A stretch of 64,000 nucleotides of DNA from Spirosoma endbachense (lineage in GTDB: Bacteria > Bacteroidota > Bacteroidia > Cytophagales > Spirosomataceae): NCBI RefSeq assembly GCF_010233585.1, contig NZ_CP045997.1, positions 4,617,332 through 4,681,331 on the forward strand, read 5' to 3'. Of the stretch, positions 8,888 through 18,600 are shown piece after piece. The position numbers were made by a program, and so were the translations under genes. The first letter of the stretch is position 1, and every line of letters starts with the position of its first letter. Under the pieces are notes generated by a model. That model made no database searches. It had not been told where the DNA came from and saw only the letters and a list, made by a program, of their open reading frames with translations.

Positions 8888-10063
8888 TCATGAACGACGG
8901 CCTTTAACGATGGCTTCAATTAAGCCCCGCATATAACCGATGGCGAATAAAGCACCGATGTTACTGTAGCCCGGATGTTCATTGCTATCTCCGGCCATAG
9001 TTGGCACATGATCGGGGCGCATCGGTCCACGAAATCCGATCTCATAATAGGTCTTCATGGCTTCGTACATATCGGTTTTGCCATCATCGTGGAAGGTTTC
9101 CTCGAAATGATTCCGATCCCCGCGAACGTCGCGAAAATGGACAAAATGAATTTTATTTCGCTTGCCAAAGTACTTAATCACGGACGGAATATCTTCACCC
9201 ATTGTCGCAAACGTACCCTGGCACAGTGTAATGCCATTGCTGGGACTTGGCACAATCTCGATCATTCGTTTGAAGGCATCCGCCGACGTCATAATCCGGG
9301 GTATGCCCCGAATTGCATCCACTGGAGGATCGTCGGGGTGCAGCGCCAGCTTAACGCCATGCTTTTCGGCTGCCGGTACTACGGCTTTCAGAAAATAGGT
9401 CAGATTCTTCCACATGGTCTCTTTCGTAAATTCGCCATAAGAAGTCAGCGTATTGTCTTTTATGCTGTCGATATCGAATGCACTAACCAGTGCCCCACCT
9501 CGGCTGGGTCGATCCATGCTGGTTCGGGCCCAACTGATAACCGGCATCCAGTTATAACAGATCGTGTCGATTCCGGCTTTGGCCAGATTCCCGATGAAAC
9601 TGATAAAGTTTTCGATTTCCTGATCACGACCATCCAGACCCAGTTTTGTTTTTTCGTTGAGGGCGGGCGGGCCTTCGACTACCCGAAAGGTCAATCCTTC
9701 TTTAGCCCAGGCCTCTTTAACGGCCATAATGGCTTTGTAATCCCAGGGATTGACATCCGTTATGCCCAGCGCCCGTGCATTGATACCCCCTACGGCATTC
9801 ATCACCTGAAGCTGTTTCGACAGCTCTATCCGGCGCTTATCCATTCCATAGAAGTGAGCCAGACAGAACTGAATTCCCCCGTCTTTACTATAGGAATCAC
9901 GGGCGATATCCAACGGCGCGGGCACTTCGGCAGGCTGCCCGGTTACTGACAGGGCGGCTAACGATGCGCTCTGCTTGATGAAACGACGACGCGTGTTTTT
10001 CACTGTTTTATTCGACAAGTCTTGCTGAATTTGAACGTCAATATATCGACTTATTTGTCCCAC
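8888..10063 (-). CDS. uxuA: mannonate dehydratase with Tat-like signal
   Basis: Dehydrates D-mannonate to 2-keto-3-deoxygluconate in hexuronate breakdown. The 391-residue chain carries UxuA TIM-barrel hallmarks: INARALGITDVNPWDY, YNWMPVISWART near 165-176, the metal-site stretch LALHPDDPP, LCQGTF, HFVHFRDVRGD, and the C-terminal RPDHVPTMAGD. The N-terminus is unusual, with a twin-arginine-like leader RRRFIKQSASLAALSV at about 25-40, whereas classical UxuA is cytoplasmic. There is no ATG. GTG at 10063 is used, and a GTG at 10003 would bring the arginines closer to the start. A dyad lies upstream at 10109-10131. The same end product is made by KduD, encoded near 51 kb. Confidence 0.9.
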   Translation of the reverse strand: MGQISRYIDVQIQQDLSNKTVKNTRRRFIKQSASLAALSVTGQPAEVPAPLDIARDSYSKDGGIQFCLAHFYGMDKRRIELSKQLQVMNAVGGINARALGITDVNPWDYKAIMAVKEAWAKEGLTFRVVEGPPALNEKTKLGLDGRDQEIENFISFIGNLAKAGIDTICYNWMPVISWARTSMDRPSRGGALVSAFDIDSIKDNTLTSYGEFTKETMWKNLTYFLKAVVPAAEKHGVKLALHPDDPPVDAIRGIPRIMTSADAFKRMIEIVPSPSNGITLCQGTFATMGEDIPSVIKYFGKRNKIHFVHFRDVRGDRNHFEETFHDDGKTDMYEAMKTYYEIGFRGPMRPDHVPTMAGDSNEHPGYSNIGALFAIGYMRGLIEAIVKGRRS

Positions 10064-10108
10064 CCGATTCGGGTCATAAATAAATCGGTGCTCGGGCTAA
10101 GCATGACA

Positions 10109-10131
10109 GTATTCATGCCTGCGGTGAATAC
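10109..10131. promoter_or_regulatory. dyad between uxuA and the barrel-protein gene (operator candidate)
   Basis: Seven-base arms GTATTCA (10109-10115) and TGAATAC (10125-10131) with a 9-base spacer lie in the divergent promoter region. The size and spacing fit a dimeric regulator, but no regulator gene is adjacent. Confidence 0.3.
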
Positions 10132-10253
10132 AGCTTTCGAACAGCCTTTTTTTCGGTTCAACCCGATGAAATGCCAGTTCAGCTATTCAGGTGCTGGATA
10201 CAGCCAGGCAAAGACTCAACTTTGAGGCCGTAAACAACCAAAAACAATTTAAC

Positions 10254-11102
10254 ATGAAGAACCTTCTCTCGCTTTTTGCATTTATCTTAGTATCGCTAAG
10301 TTTGTCGGCTCAACAAAAACCCGCTGTACGTAAGCCTATTAGCCCCGCTGTTCGTACGCCAGCGACTCAGTCAAATTCAGCCAAAACAACCACAACGCCC
10401 CAGAATAAGCCCGTTGCGGCAACGAAACCCGCTCCGGTCTATCAGGAACAGGCTACGACAGCTCCAACGCCGACTAAACCACAGACGTTGGCAGCCAGCC
10501 GTCCGGCACCTCAATCGACGATACCCTCTAAGGAAAGTCATTTCCAGATTGGCTTCCGGCTCGGCGGCAACTCGTCTACAATAGGCGGTGTCGACGTTTC
10601 CGAGTTAGGGTCAGGGGTTAAGTTAGAACGGGTAACTGGCTTTCATGGTGGGGTGGTATTCAATATTGGTGGTCCAACGTTCTCGGTTCAACCCGAAATT
10701 CTGTATACACAATACGGCGTTCGCATGGCGTTTAACGCCGACTACCTACAGATCAAATACAATCTGGTGGAAGTGCCCGTTCTGCTGAAAGCTACATTTG
10801 GTACGTCCAACGCTCAATTTTTTGTAAATGCCGGACCCGTTGCTACCTATACGCTGAGTGGAACGATTTCGGTTCGGGAAGGCGGTCAATCTGATTCGCA
10901 GACCATGGATATGACCAACGAAGGGCGGTTTTCCTATGGCGCGTCGGGGGGAGCCGGAGTATCGCTGAAGGCCGGACCGGGTAAGTTTTTGCTTGAAGGC
11001 AGATACTCGTATCTATTCTCGAATAGCAGTGATGAGACGAAATTAACGCCCCAGAATGCTATGGTATCAGTGGGCTACCTGATCCCCATTGGCGGCCGCT
11101 AA
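10254..11102 (+). CDS. outer-membrane beta-barrel protein (PorT/OMP_b-brl-like)
   Basis: A 282-residue exported protein. ATG at 10254 is chosen because it starts a clean signal peptide (MKNLLSLFAFILVSLSLSAQ); the frame extends 63 bases upstream with no signal-like sequence. Residues 20-100 form a Pro/Thr/Ala-rich low-complexity linker. From about 110 the sequence alternates like a small barrel (FQIGFRLGGNSSTIGG, FSVQPEILYTQYGVRM, ARFFVNAGP-like strands, KFLLEGRYSYLFSNS) and ends in a short terminal strand, typical of the Bacteroidota barrel domain PF13568. No ligand or function can be assigned. Confidence 0.8.
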   Translation: MKNLLSLFAFILVSLSLSAQQKPAVRKPISPAVRTPATQSNSAKTTTTPQNKPVAATKPAPVYQEQATTAPTPTKPQTLAASRPAPQSTIPSKESHFQIGFRLGGNSSTIGGVDVSELGSGVKLERVTGFHGGVVFNIGGPTFSVQPEILYTQYGVRMAFNADYLQIKYNLVEVPVLLKATFGTSNAQFFVNAGPVATYTLSGTISVREGGQSDSQTMDMTNEGRFSYGASGGAGVSLKAGPGKFLLEGRYSYLFSNSSDETKLTPQNAMVSVGYLIPIGGR

Positions 11103-11152
11103 ACTCCTGAATTAGTCGCTCGAATGCATTTTGGTGTCTGATCAAATCACAA

Positions 11153-11214
11153 AAAATTCCTGAACCAGCGAATAGCCTACCCCATGACAGGCAATTCACT
11201 GGTTCAGGAATTTT
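11153..11214. terminator. convergent terminator hairpin
   Basis: Long arms (AAAATTCCTGAACCAG and CTGGTTCAGGAATTTT, extended inward with one mismatch) sit between the barrel gene and the sulfatase, which run toward each other. A-rich and T-rich ends on the two sides would serve both strands. Confidence 0.8.
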
Positions 11215-11246
11215 GTCGGGCTAACGAGCTTTCCACAGGGGTCCCA

Positions 11247-12965
11247 CTATCTGGCTTTTTTTCCCGGTTTAGGAAATACCTGATGCGTATTGGCCCACTG
11301 CTGCCACAAGCCTTCCAGTTGGCGTACTTTGTCGGGATATCGGGCCGTCACATCCTGAGTTTCGGTTTTGTCGGTGGCCAGATTGAACAGGTGCCAGCTA
11401 GAGTCACGGCTTGCCGAAACGATCTTCCAGTCACCCAACCGGGCATAGCGGGCGCCAAAATGCTCGTTAAATAGCATTTCGTGGCCAGCAGACGCCTTCC
11501 CCCGAAAAGAGGGGGCCAGACTAACTCCGGTTGTTGGTGTGATCGGATAACCGTTAAAGGTCGACGGGTATCTGGAACCGGTCAGTTCGACGAACGTAGG
11601 CATAAAGTCCATCACATGGCCCACTTGTGCGCTGTAGCTGCCTTTTTTGGCTGTAATGCCTTTTGGCCAAAAGGCAACCAATGGCGTATGAACGCCACCT
11701 TCATACGACTCAGCCTTCCAGTAACGGTAGGGCGTGTTGGCTACATTTGCCCAACGCTGGCCAATCGATGCGTAGGAGGTTTCGGAACCGGGCAATACCT
11801 TCTTTTTCAGGTCATAGACAATCGGGCGGCCATCTCTGGTTTTACTGGGACGGTCGAAACCGGGACCGTAGGCGGTGCAGTTTTCAGGACTCGCTCCATT
11901 GTCCGATAAGAAAAGTATCAGCGTATTATCCAGCTGACCCGTTTCGCGAAGGGCTTTGATCATTCGCCCAATTCCCTGATCCATCCGGTCGATCATGGCC
12001 GCATGAACGGCCATTGCACGAGCATCCCATTCTTTATCCGGGTTATTTTCCCAGGTTAGTTCATCCTCCCAACGTTCAGAAAGCTTGGTTTGAGCTGGAT
12101 CAATCAACCCTAGTTTACTCATTTTCTGATAACGGGCTTTCCGGATGGCATCCCATCCCGATTTGTAGGTATCCTTGTATCTGGCAATATCCTCGGGCGG
12201 AGCCATCAGTGGCCAGTGCGGAGCGGTTTCGGCAACATACAAAAAAAACGGAGCCGATGACTTTGCAAAGGACCTGATGTATGCCACTGTCGTATCACTG
12301 ATCGCATCGGTATGATAGTAATTCTTCGGCACCTGCTTAATGGGCTTGGTACCGCTCACCAGGCTAAACGGATCGAAAAAATCGACGACGCCCCAGATAT
12401 TTCCGAAATACTTGTCGAATCCACGGCTGGTCGGATATTGCTCGATGGGGGCAAAATCGCCGTAATCCTTCTGGTGATTCAGCCAGTCCAACTGCTCCTG
12501 CGGGGATTTCTGCACGTTGGTATTGGATACATGCCACTTACCGGTCATGGCCGTCTGATAGCCTGCTGATTTAAGTACTTCAGCCACTGTAACGGTGTTT
12601 TCGGTCAAGTGCCCTCGATAACCGGGTTCATCTTCGGCATCGGTCATCTTGCCAATGCCGGCCTGCTGATTATAGAGTCCGGTCAGCAATGATGCCCGCG
12701 TAGGACAGCAACGGGAAGTGTTATAAAACTGCGTATAACGAATCCCATTATTGGCCAGATAATCAATGTTCGGCGTATGAATTTCGCTTCCATAGCAACC
12801 TATGTCCGAAAAACCCAGGTCATCAGCCAGTATCACAATAATGTTGGGCCGGGATGTTGCCCTGGATAACTGTATCTCCGGGCGTTTTTTGTTGAATGCG
12901 CCAGAAATCAGGATGGCAACAATGGCCATCGATGGGAATAACAGGATAAATAGCCCTTTTTTCAT
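11247..12965 (-). CDS. type I sulfatase (arylsulfatase-like), exported
   Basis: Hydrolyses sulfate esters, probably on a glycan given the locus. The ATG at 12965 starts a signal peptide; the frame extends eight codons further upstream. Metal-binding Asp48-Asp49 lie in ILADDLGFSDIG. The formylglycine motif C-x-P-x-R is present as Cys86-Cys-Pro-Thr-Arg90, followed by ASLLTG, so this is a Cys-type sulfatase needing a maturase not encoded here. Further metal ligands lie in LFLSDNGASPE. Chain length (about 572) is normal. The gene starts about 28 bases after the GH5-like gene and is probably co-transcribed with it behind the second SusC/D pair. Confidence 0.93.
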   Translation of the reverse strand: MKKGLFILLFPSMAIVAILISGAFNKKRPEIQLSRATSRPNIIVILADDLGFSDIGCYGSEIHTPNIDYLANNGIRYTQFYNTSRCCPTRASLLTGLYNQQAGIGKMTDAEDEPGYRGHLTENTVTVAEVLKSAGYQTAMTGKWHVSNTNVQKSPQEQLDWLNHQKDYGDFAPIEQYPTSRGFDKYFGNIWGVVDFFDPFSLVSGTKPIKQVPKNYYHTDAISDTTVAYIRSFAKSSAPFFLYVAETAPHWPLMAPPEDIARYKDTYKSGWDAIRKARYQKMSKLGLIDPAQTKLSERWEDELTWENNPDKEWDARAMAVHAAMIDRMDQGIGRMIKALRETGQLDNTLILFLSDNGASPENCTAYGPGFDRPSKTRDGRPIVYDLKKKVLPGSETSYASIGQRWANVANTPYRYWKAESYEGGVHTPLVAFWPKGITAKKGSYSAQVGHVMDFMPTFVELTGSRYPSTFNGYPITPTTGVSLAPSFRGKASAGHEMLFNEHFGARYARLGDWKIVSASRDSSWHLFNLATDKTETQDVTARYPDKVRQLEGLWQQWANTHQVFPKPGKKAR

Positions 12966-12992
12966 AGAGACAAATTTCGATTGTACCAAGGC

Positions 12993-14054
12993 TTACTTTT
13001 TACCGGTTAACGCTTTTATGTTACTGACCTCATCTTCACTGAAGGGCGTTCCGTCTTTTCTGAAAATATCATGAAACCACAATTCAGGTTCCTTGCCATC
13101 AGGCATGGGCGTTCCCCAGGCGTAGATCGTATTGGTTTTCCCGGCGACAAACCCCCAGTTGATCGCGCCGATGTTTTCCTTTTTCAGCATGGGCATAATG
13201 GTCTGGAACAGGCTGCCGTTTTTGCGAGCCATGTATTCCGTACAGATCAACGGACGATTGTATTTTCGCAGGTCTTTGATCAGGTTCTGATGATTGTCAA
13301 TATACCGGTAATTGTGGTAGGTAATCACGTCCGAGTTTTCCAGTTGAAACTTGTTTAACTCGGTAAACTTTTCACCCCAGTTCCAAACCCCTGCGCTAAT
13401 CGGTTGTGAAGTGTCAACCGAACGAGCCCAGCTATATACCGCCTTAAGAAGTGGTAAACTTTTGCCAAAATACTGATTGTTACCCGGTTCGTTATACAGA
13501 TCCCAGAGCAGGATCCGGTCGTCATTTTTAAAGGTATTCATCACGTCCTTCACATAACTTTCCAGTACCGAAAGGCTATCCGGATGATTCAGAATCATGG
13601 TTCCGGGGTCGCGCACCCAGCCACTGTTGTGTATTCCCGTTTTAGGTTCTGGTTGTTTGCCGGGATGGTATTCATCGTTCCAGCAGTCGTCAAAAAAGAC
13701 CAGAATTGTTTTGATACCGTGTTTTTGGGCAATTTGAAGATATTGACCGAGCCGACTTTTAAACCCGGCTTTGTCCGAAGTCCAGGCTACATGGTGCAGG
13801 TAGACCCGCATCGCATTTAGCCCCAGCCCTTCGGCCCAACCCAGTTCACGATCGATGGTCTGGGAATCGAACGTTGCGGCCTGAAACATTTCCAACTGGT
13901 TAATGGCGGTACTTGGCTGGAAATTACAGCCCCTCACCCACCCTTGTTTCCGGTACCATTCATTGGCTTTTTCGGTTGACCAAATTTTGTTTTGAGCATG
14001 TAACCCGGCCGCGGAAAGCAACAGGAAAATTGGTACGATCAGTAGTTTTTTCAT
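12993..14054 (-). CDS. exported glycoside hydrolase, GH5-like (clan A TIM barrel)
   Basis: A 353-residue retaining glycosidase with a signal peptide (MKKLLIVPIFLLLSAAGLHAQ). The clan GH-A pattern is clear. LNAMRVYLHHVAW lies on an early strand. The acid/base Glu189 is in WDLYNEP and the nucleophile Glu273 is in ICTEYMA, on strands 4 and 7, with TYHNYR between them. The end of the barrel (GAINWGFVAGKTN) is intact. GH5 is the best guess; a GH2-type catalytic domain without accessory domains is an alternative. Substrate is unknown, with beta-glucan, mannan or xylan all possible. It lies between SusD and the sulfatase in the second locus. Confidence 0.85.
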   Translation of the reverse strand: MKKLLIVPIFLLLSAAGLHAQNKIWSTEKANEWYRKQGWVRGCNFQPSTAINQLEMFQAATFDSQTIDRELGWAEGLGLNAMRVYLHHVAWTSDKAGFKSRLGQYLQIAQKHGIKTILVFFDDCWNDEYHPGKQPEPKTGIHNSGWVRDPGTMILNHPDSLSVLESYVKDVMNTFKNDDRILLWDLYNEPGNNQYFGKSLPLLKAVYSWARSVDTSQPISAGVWNWGEKFTELNKFQLENSDVITYHNYRYIDNHQNLIKDLRKYNRPLICTEYMARKNGSLFQTIMPMLKKENIGAINWGFVAGKTNTIYAWGTPMPDGKEPELWFHDIFRKDGTPFSEDEVSNIKALTGKK

Positions 14055-14084
14055 AAAAAATAATTCGGAATCTCAATTGATTAC

Positions 14085-14171
14085 AAACCTATAAGGTTTT
14101 TAAAACCGCATCGGCGGCCCGGCCCGGCGCATCGGCGGCCCGGCGCATCGGTTAACTTGGCCGAGCACTAG
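14085..14171. repeat. GC-rich intergenic repeat, family C copy 1
   Basis: It begins with AAACCTATAA, contains the block AAACCGCATCGGCGGCCCGGC at its centre, and ends GGCCGAGCACTAG. The 16-base unit GCATCGGCGGCCCGGC occurs at 14108 and again at 14129, with a third partial unit at 14145. The same three blocks occur at 48832-48928, there as a complete hairpin. This copy lacks the left arm. It fills the 139-base gap between the SusD and GH5-like genes. Confidence 0.8.
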
Positions 14172-14193
14172 GCACCCTTGGTTACGGGCTAAT

Positions 14194-15657
14194 CTAATAG
14201 CCAGGATTTTGAACACAAAGCTTGTTGGCATCAATCTCCGACTGTGGAATTGGGAATAATACCCGTTCTGGTTTGGCGTTGGTTATTCCTCTGGCCAGTG
14301 CCAGTGAAATAAACGTTCCCTGGCGAATCAGATCTTCCCGGCGCTTACCTTCCGATACGAACTCCCAGCCTCTTTCCCTGAAAATTGCCGTGCGAAATGC
14401 CTCCTTGGTCGGTGCATCGGCGGCTGTCAGAATAGCAATACCCGCTCGGGTTCGAACCTGATTGATCAATGAAAAACACTCCGTTGTCGGGCCATTCAGC
14501 TCGTTTATGGCTTCAGCCCGTGTCAGCAACATATCGGCATACCGAATAACAGGTACATCGGTTCCGCTGTTATTCCCCACTGTACTGTTGTCCCAGTATT
14601 TAAAACTGCGGGCATTATCGCCCGTCGACAAATCGACCGTCTGATCACTGTTGTTCACGTAACTGGTGCAGATCAGTTGCAGCCGTTTATCCGTTGCAGC
14701 AAACGTACTGGTGAAGGCCGTACGTAGTCGATACTGAGTCGCAAAGTTAGACATGGTAGACTTGTACACGTAAGCAGGGAATTGCGGACTGCTTTTATAG
14801 GCAGGAGGCAAAGCACCCGCCTGATACCAGTTCCCGAACGGGTCTTCAGGGCGGCATTGCAAGGCTAACATCATTTCGCGGTTGCTACTGCCTTCATTTT
14901 CTACCCGAAACAGATTCACAAAACTAGGATTCAGGGAGTAATAATTCAGGTCGATGACAGCCTTCGCGGCATCGGCCGCTTTTTGCCACTGTTTTGTATT
15001 CAGATAAAACTTGGCCAGGATCCCGTTCGCATTTCCCTTGTTTAATCGCCCATATGCTTCTTCTTTTCCCGGATCGGGTAAATCAGCAATGGATTGGGTA
15101 ATGTCGGTCTCGATAAAGGCTTTGAGCTCATCGTCGGTCGATCGTGCCAGATCACCGGTTTGATTAGCGGGCGTTCTGAGGGGAACCGTTCCAAAAAAAC
15201 TGTACAGGAGCGCATAGGCCTGTGCCCGCAAAACCCGCGCTTCGGCCTTGTACAGTTTTTTAATGGCATCGGTGGTATTTACGTTCGCGATATTATCGAT
15301 AACACCATTGGCATCACGAATCGTCCGATAATTTGGGGTCCACATATCATCGTTGAAGGTTCCGATCGAGGGGTCCCAGGTAAAATTGACGAGTGTAATA
15401 AGCTGCCCGTTCTCGGCGCCCCCCGTATTAAACCCCATATCAGTACATACTTCCGAATCATTAATGACGTAGCGGGAGTTTGATTGCGTTTGCTGCTGTG
15501 CGTAAGCCGAGAATAACAGCGATTTGATACCTGGTTCGGACGTTAGCACGTTGCTCGGCGAAAATTCAGACTTGGGGGTTACCTCAAGTGCTTCTTCGCA
15601 GGAAGAAAGCACAAACAGGGAGCAGGTCAGGGCTATATAGAGGACTATCTTTTTCAT
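14194..15657 (-). CDS. SusD/RagB-family nutrient-binding lipoprotein
   Basis: A complete 487-residue SusD-like surface lipoprotein. The lipobox is LSSC with Cys20. The TPR-like core shows YKAEARVLRAQAYALLYSFFG and the following VPLRTP, the family-typical turn. Near the C-terminus lies the conserved segment FREERGWEFVSEGKRREDLIRQG and then VLFPIPQSEID...QNPGY, the classical SusD ending. It captures substrate for the SusC encoded 40 bases upstream. Length is usual for the family. Confidence 0.96.
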   Translation of the reverse strand: MKKIVLYIALTCSLFVLSSCEEALEVTPKSEFSPSNVLTSEPGIKSLLFSAYAQQQTQSNSRYVINDSEVCTDMGFNTGGAENGQLITLVNFTWDPSIGTFNDDMWTPNYRTIRDANGVIDNIANVNTTDAIKKLYKAEARVLRAQAYALLYSFFGTVPLRTPANQTGDLARSTDDELKAFIETDITQSIADLPDPGKEEAYGRLNKGNANGILAKFYLNTKQWQKAADAAKAVIDLNYYSLNPSFVNLFRVENEGSSNREMMLALQCRPEDPFGNWYQAGALPPAYKSSPQFPAYVYKSTMSNFATQYRLRTAFTSTFAATDKRLQLICTSYVNNSDQTVDLSTGDNARSFKYWDNSTVGNNSGTDVPVIRYADMLLTRAEAINELNGPTTECFSLINQVRTRAGIAILTAADAPTKEAFRTAIFRERGWEFVSEGKRREDLIRQGTFISLALARGITNAKPERVLFPIPQSEIDANKLCVQNPGY

Positions 15658-15697
15658 GGGAGATCCAGTTTCATTCTGTACGTGATGGCTCTTTAGT

Positions 15698-18600
15698 TCA
15701 GAATTGCAGATTAAGACCGGTTGTAAAGGTTCTCGTTAGCGGATAGGTATTATAATCGATCCGTAATATATTGTCACCCAACGCGTTGGCTGCCGGATCG
15801 GAACCACTGTATTTGGTGAAGGTGTAGAGGTTCTGCCCGTTCACGAATAGGGATGCACCGCTGATGTATCGGTTAGAGGGTACTGGAATTTTATACGATA
15901 ATCGTATGGCCTGAAGGCGCAGATAAGAAGCATCTTCAACCGTTTTGTTGGTCACCTGTCTCTGCCCCTGAACATCATTCGGCAGGAAAGAAGGATAGTC
16001 ATTGGTTGGATTCGTTGGTGTCCAGCGGTTCAGGTAAGGGTCAGCGAGTTTATTGCGCCGGTAATCGACCGGATAGTACGAATCGACCAGGCTGCTATTC
16101 AGCATTTTAGCTCCCTGCGATCCTTCGAAAAACACATCGAGAACAAGCCCTTTGAACGAAACGCTGGAGTTGAAGCCGTAGTAAAAATCGGGGAGCGATT
16201 TGCCGAGGATGACGCGATCATTGGCATTAATAATTTTGTTGCCGTCCAGATCCCGGTATTTCGGGTCACCCGGCCGAACTCCCGTTTGGGCCTGGCCGAA
16301 ATCGTCACCCGTCTGCCAGACCCCATCAACAATATAGCCGTAGAATGATCCGATGGATTCGCCTGGTTTCAGGATGCTGACCTGGCCAATACTACCTGGC
16401 CCTGTACCAATGGACTGGCTCACATTTCCCAGGCTTAGCACCTGATTTTTCAACGTAGTGATGTTAAAACCCGCATCGATCCTGAAATCTTTCTTGTTGA
16501 GCACAACGCCTTTCAGAGCAAACTCAAGCCCGCTGTTACGCATACTGCCTACATTCTCGGTACGGCTGCCAAAACCGGTACTCGATGGCTGCGGAATATC
16601 ATACAGGAGATTGGACGTTTTCCGATTATAGTAGTCGATACTACCCGTCAGGCGGGAGTTAAAGAACCCAAAATCAATACCCACATCGGCCTGCACCGCC
16701 GACTCCCATTGCAGGTTGGGATTGGCACTCCGGGACGGTTGTAAGGAGCTAACTTTGTTTCCATTAAATACGGCATTGCGACCAGCGGAGTAGGTCGAAA
16801 AATACAGGTAATTGACGGTAGGCTGGTTACCGGTCACGCCATAGCTGGCTCTAAATTTCAATTCGCTCAACGACCGGCTGTTTTTCAGGAAATCCTCGTC
16901 ATGGATACGCCAGGCCAGAGCGGCCGAAGGAAAATAACCGAACCGTTTGTTGGGACCGAAACGCGCCGAACCGTCGGCGCGGATGGAGCCCGTGAGGAGA
17001 TATTTCCCTTTGTAGGCATAGTTCACCCGCCCCAGAAACGAGATAAGTTTATTCTCCTGACGCCCACTGCTGACGCCATTCAGCGTATTATCGCCAGTGC
17101 CCAGGGCATCGTAGGTAAGGTCTGCAAGGGCAAAGGAGCGTGAACTGGCCGTTAATGAACTGGACGTGTAGCGCTCATAGGTAGAGCCGACAACAGCGCT
17201 AATCCGGTGATCCTTAACCGATTTATTATAGTTCAGCGTACCTTCAGCCAGGTAGTAGCCGCGTTTACCATCGCGCACGTCGGCATAACCGTTGTAGGAC
17301 AAACCGGTTAATGTCGTTGGGTCAATCCAGAAATAACGCTGGTTGTCGTTCAGATCAACGCCTACCCGTACTTTAGCCGATAAAGACGGAGCCAGGAAAT
17401 ATTCGGCATACAGATTTCCAAACGTACGATAGGTATCGCCCATACCATACTGTCCATTAATAACCGCCAGGGGGTTATCCATGGGCGCCATCAACGGCGA
17501 ACGATAATAAGAGCCATCGGCGTTGTAAGGTGGTGCCGTTGGGTCATAATTCTGCGCCATATACAGAGCACTCGCATTGTCGTTTAACCCCACTCCGGTT
17601 GCGTTGTAGTAATCGCGGGTATACGATGTCGTCAGGCTGATGCCGATATTGTATTTGTTCGCGATGCCATTCTCCACATTCACCCGCGCATTATACCGGC
17701 GTGTACCCGACTTGAGCATAATCCCGTCCTGATTAAAATAACCGGCCGACATATAAAATCGGGTGTTTCCACCGGCTCCGCTAAACGAAAGGTCATGCGA
17801 TTGAATGGGCGCATCCCGGAGCAAGAGTTTTTGCCAGTCCGTATTGGCATTTGGGCCGGTTACTTTGGGCGTACTTAACTTTCCCAGATCGATGATTTCG
17901 TTGATGGCTTTTGTATATTCATCGCCGGTCATAAATCGCTGGGTATGGGCAACCTTCTGAACGCCGTACGTTCCGTTGTACTCAACCTTCAGTTTGCCCT
18001 CCCTGCCTTTTTTGGTCGTAATAATCACCACTCCATTCGCCCCACGGGAACCATAAATCGCCGAAGCCGATGCATCTTTTAAAATTTCAATCGACTCAAT
18101 ATCAGCAGGATTCAGACTGTTTAGGGGTGTTCTGTTATTCGGATTGCTGGTCGTGCCGCCAGCGCTCGCCGTGCCAATAGCGGTCCCATCGTTGACCGGT
18201 AACCCATCCACTACGTATAGAGGATCGTTATTACCCGTAATGGATGTAATTCCTCTAATCTGTACGCTCATGGTTGCACCGGGCTCACCGCTTTTCTGAT
18301 AGATCTGTACGCCCGGCGATCGCCCAATCAGGGTTTGTTGCAGGTTCACATTGGTCCCACGGGTTAAATCCTGTGCTTTTAGGGAGGTTACTGATCCGGT
18401 CAGGTCGCTTTTCCGTACAGAACCATATCCGACAACGACCACCTCATTCAGAGATTGATTAGTTTCCTCTAGCTGGACATTGATCTCGGAACGTGGCTGG
18501 CCGTTACCATTGAGCAGGCTAATTTCCTGGGCAACGTAGCCTACGTACGAGAACACCAGCGTTAACGAGCCCGGCCCTGACGCCGGTTCCGGAATGCTTA

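Noticed and set aside
8975..9949. 324-residue open frame opposite the mannonate dehydratase gene
   Set aside because: It is the mirror of a well-supported gene, lacks any recognisable domain, and arises from the codon pattern of that gene.
10022..10225. 67-residue frame ahead of the barrel-protein gene
   Set aside because: It overlaps both the dehydratase start and the barrel gene's likely leader and has no protein-like features.
14102..14151. Short direct repeats that might be read as a CRISPR array
   Set aside because: Units are 16 bases with 0-5 bases between them and no unique spacers; no cas genes nearby. It is slippage inside a family C element.
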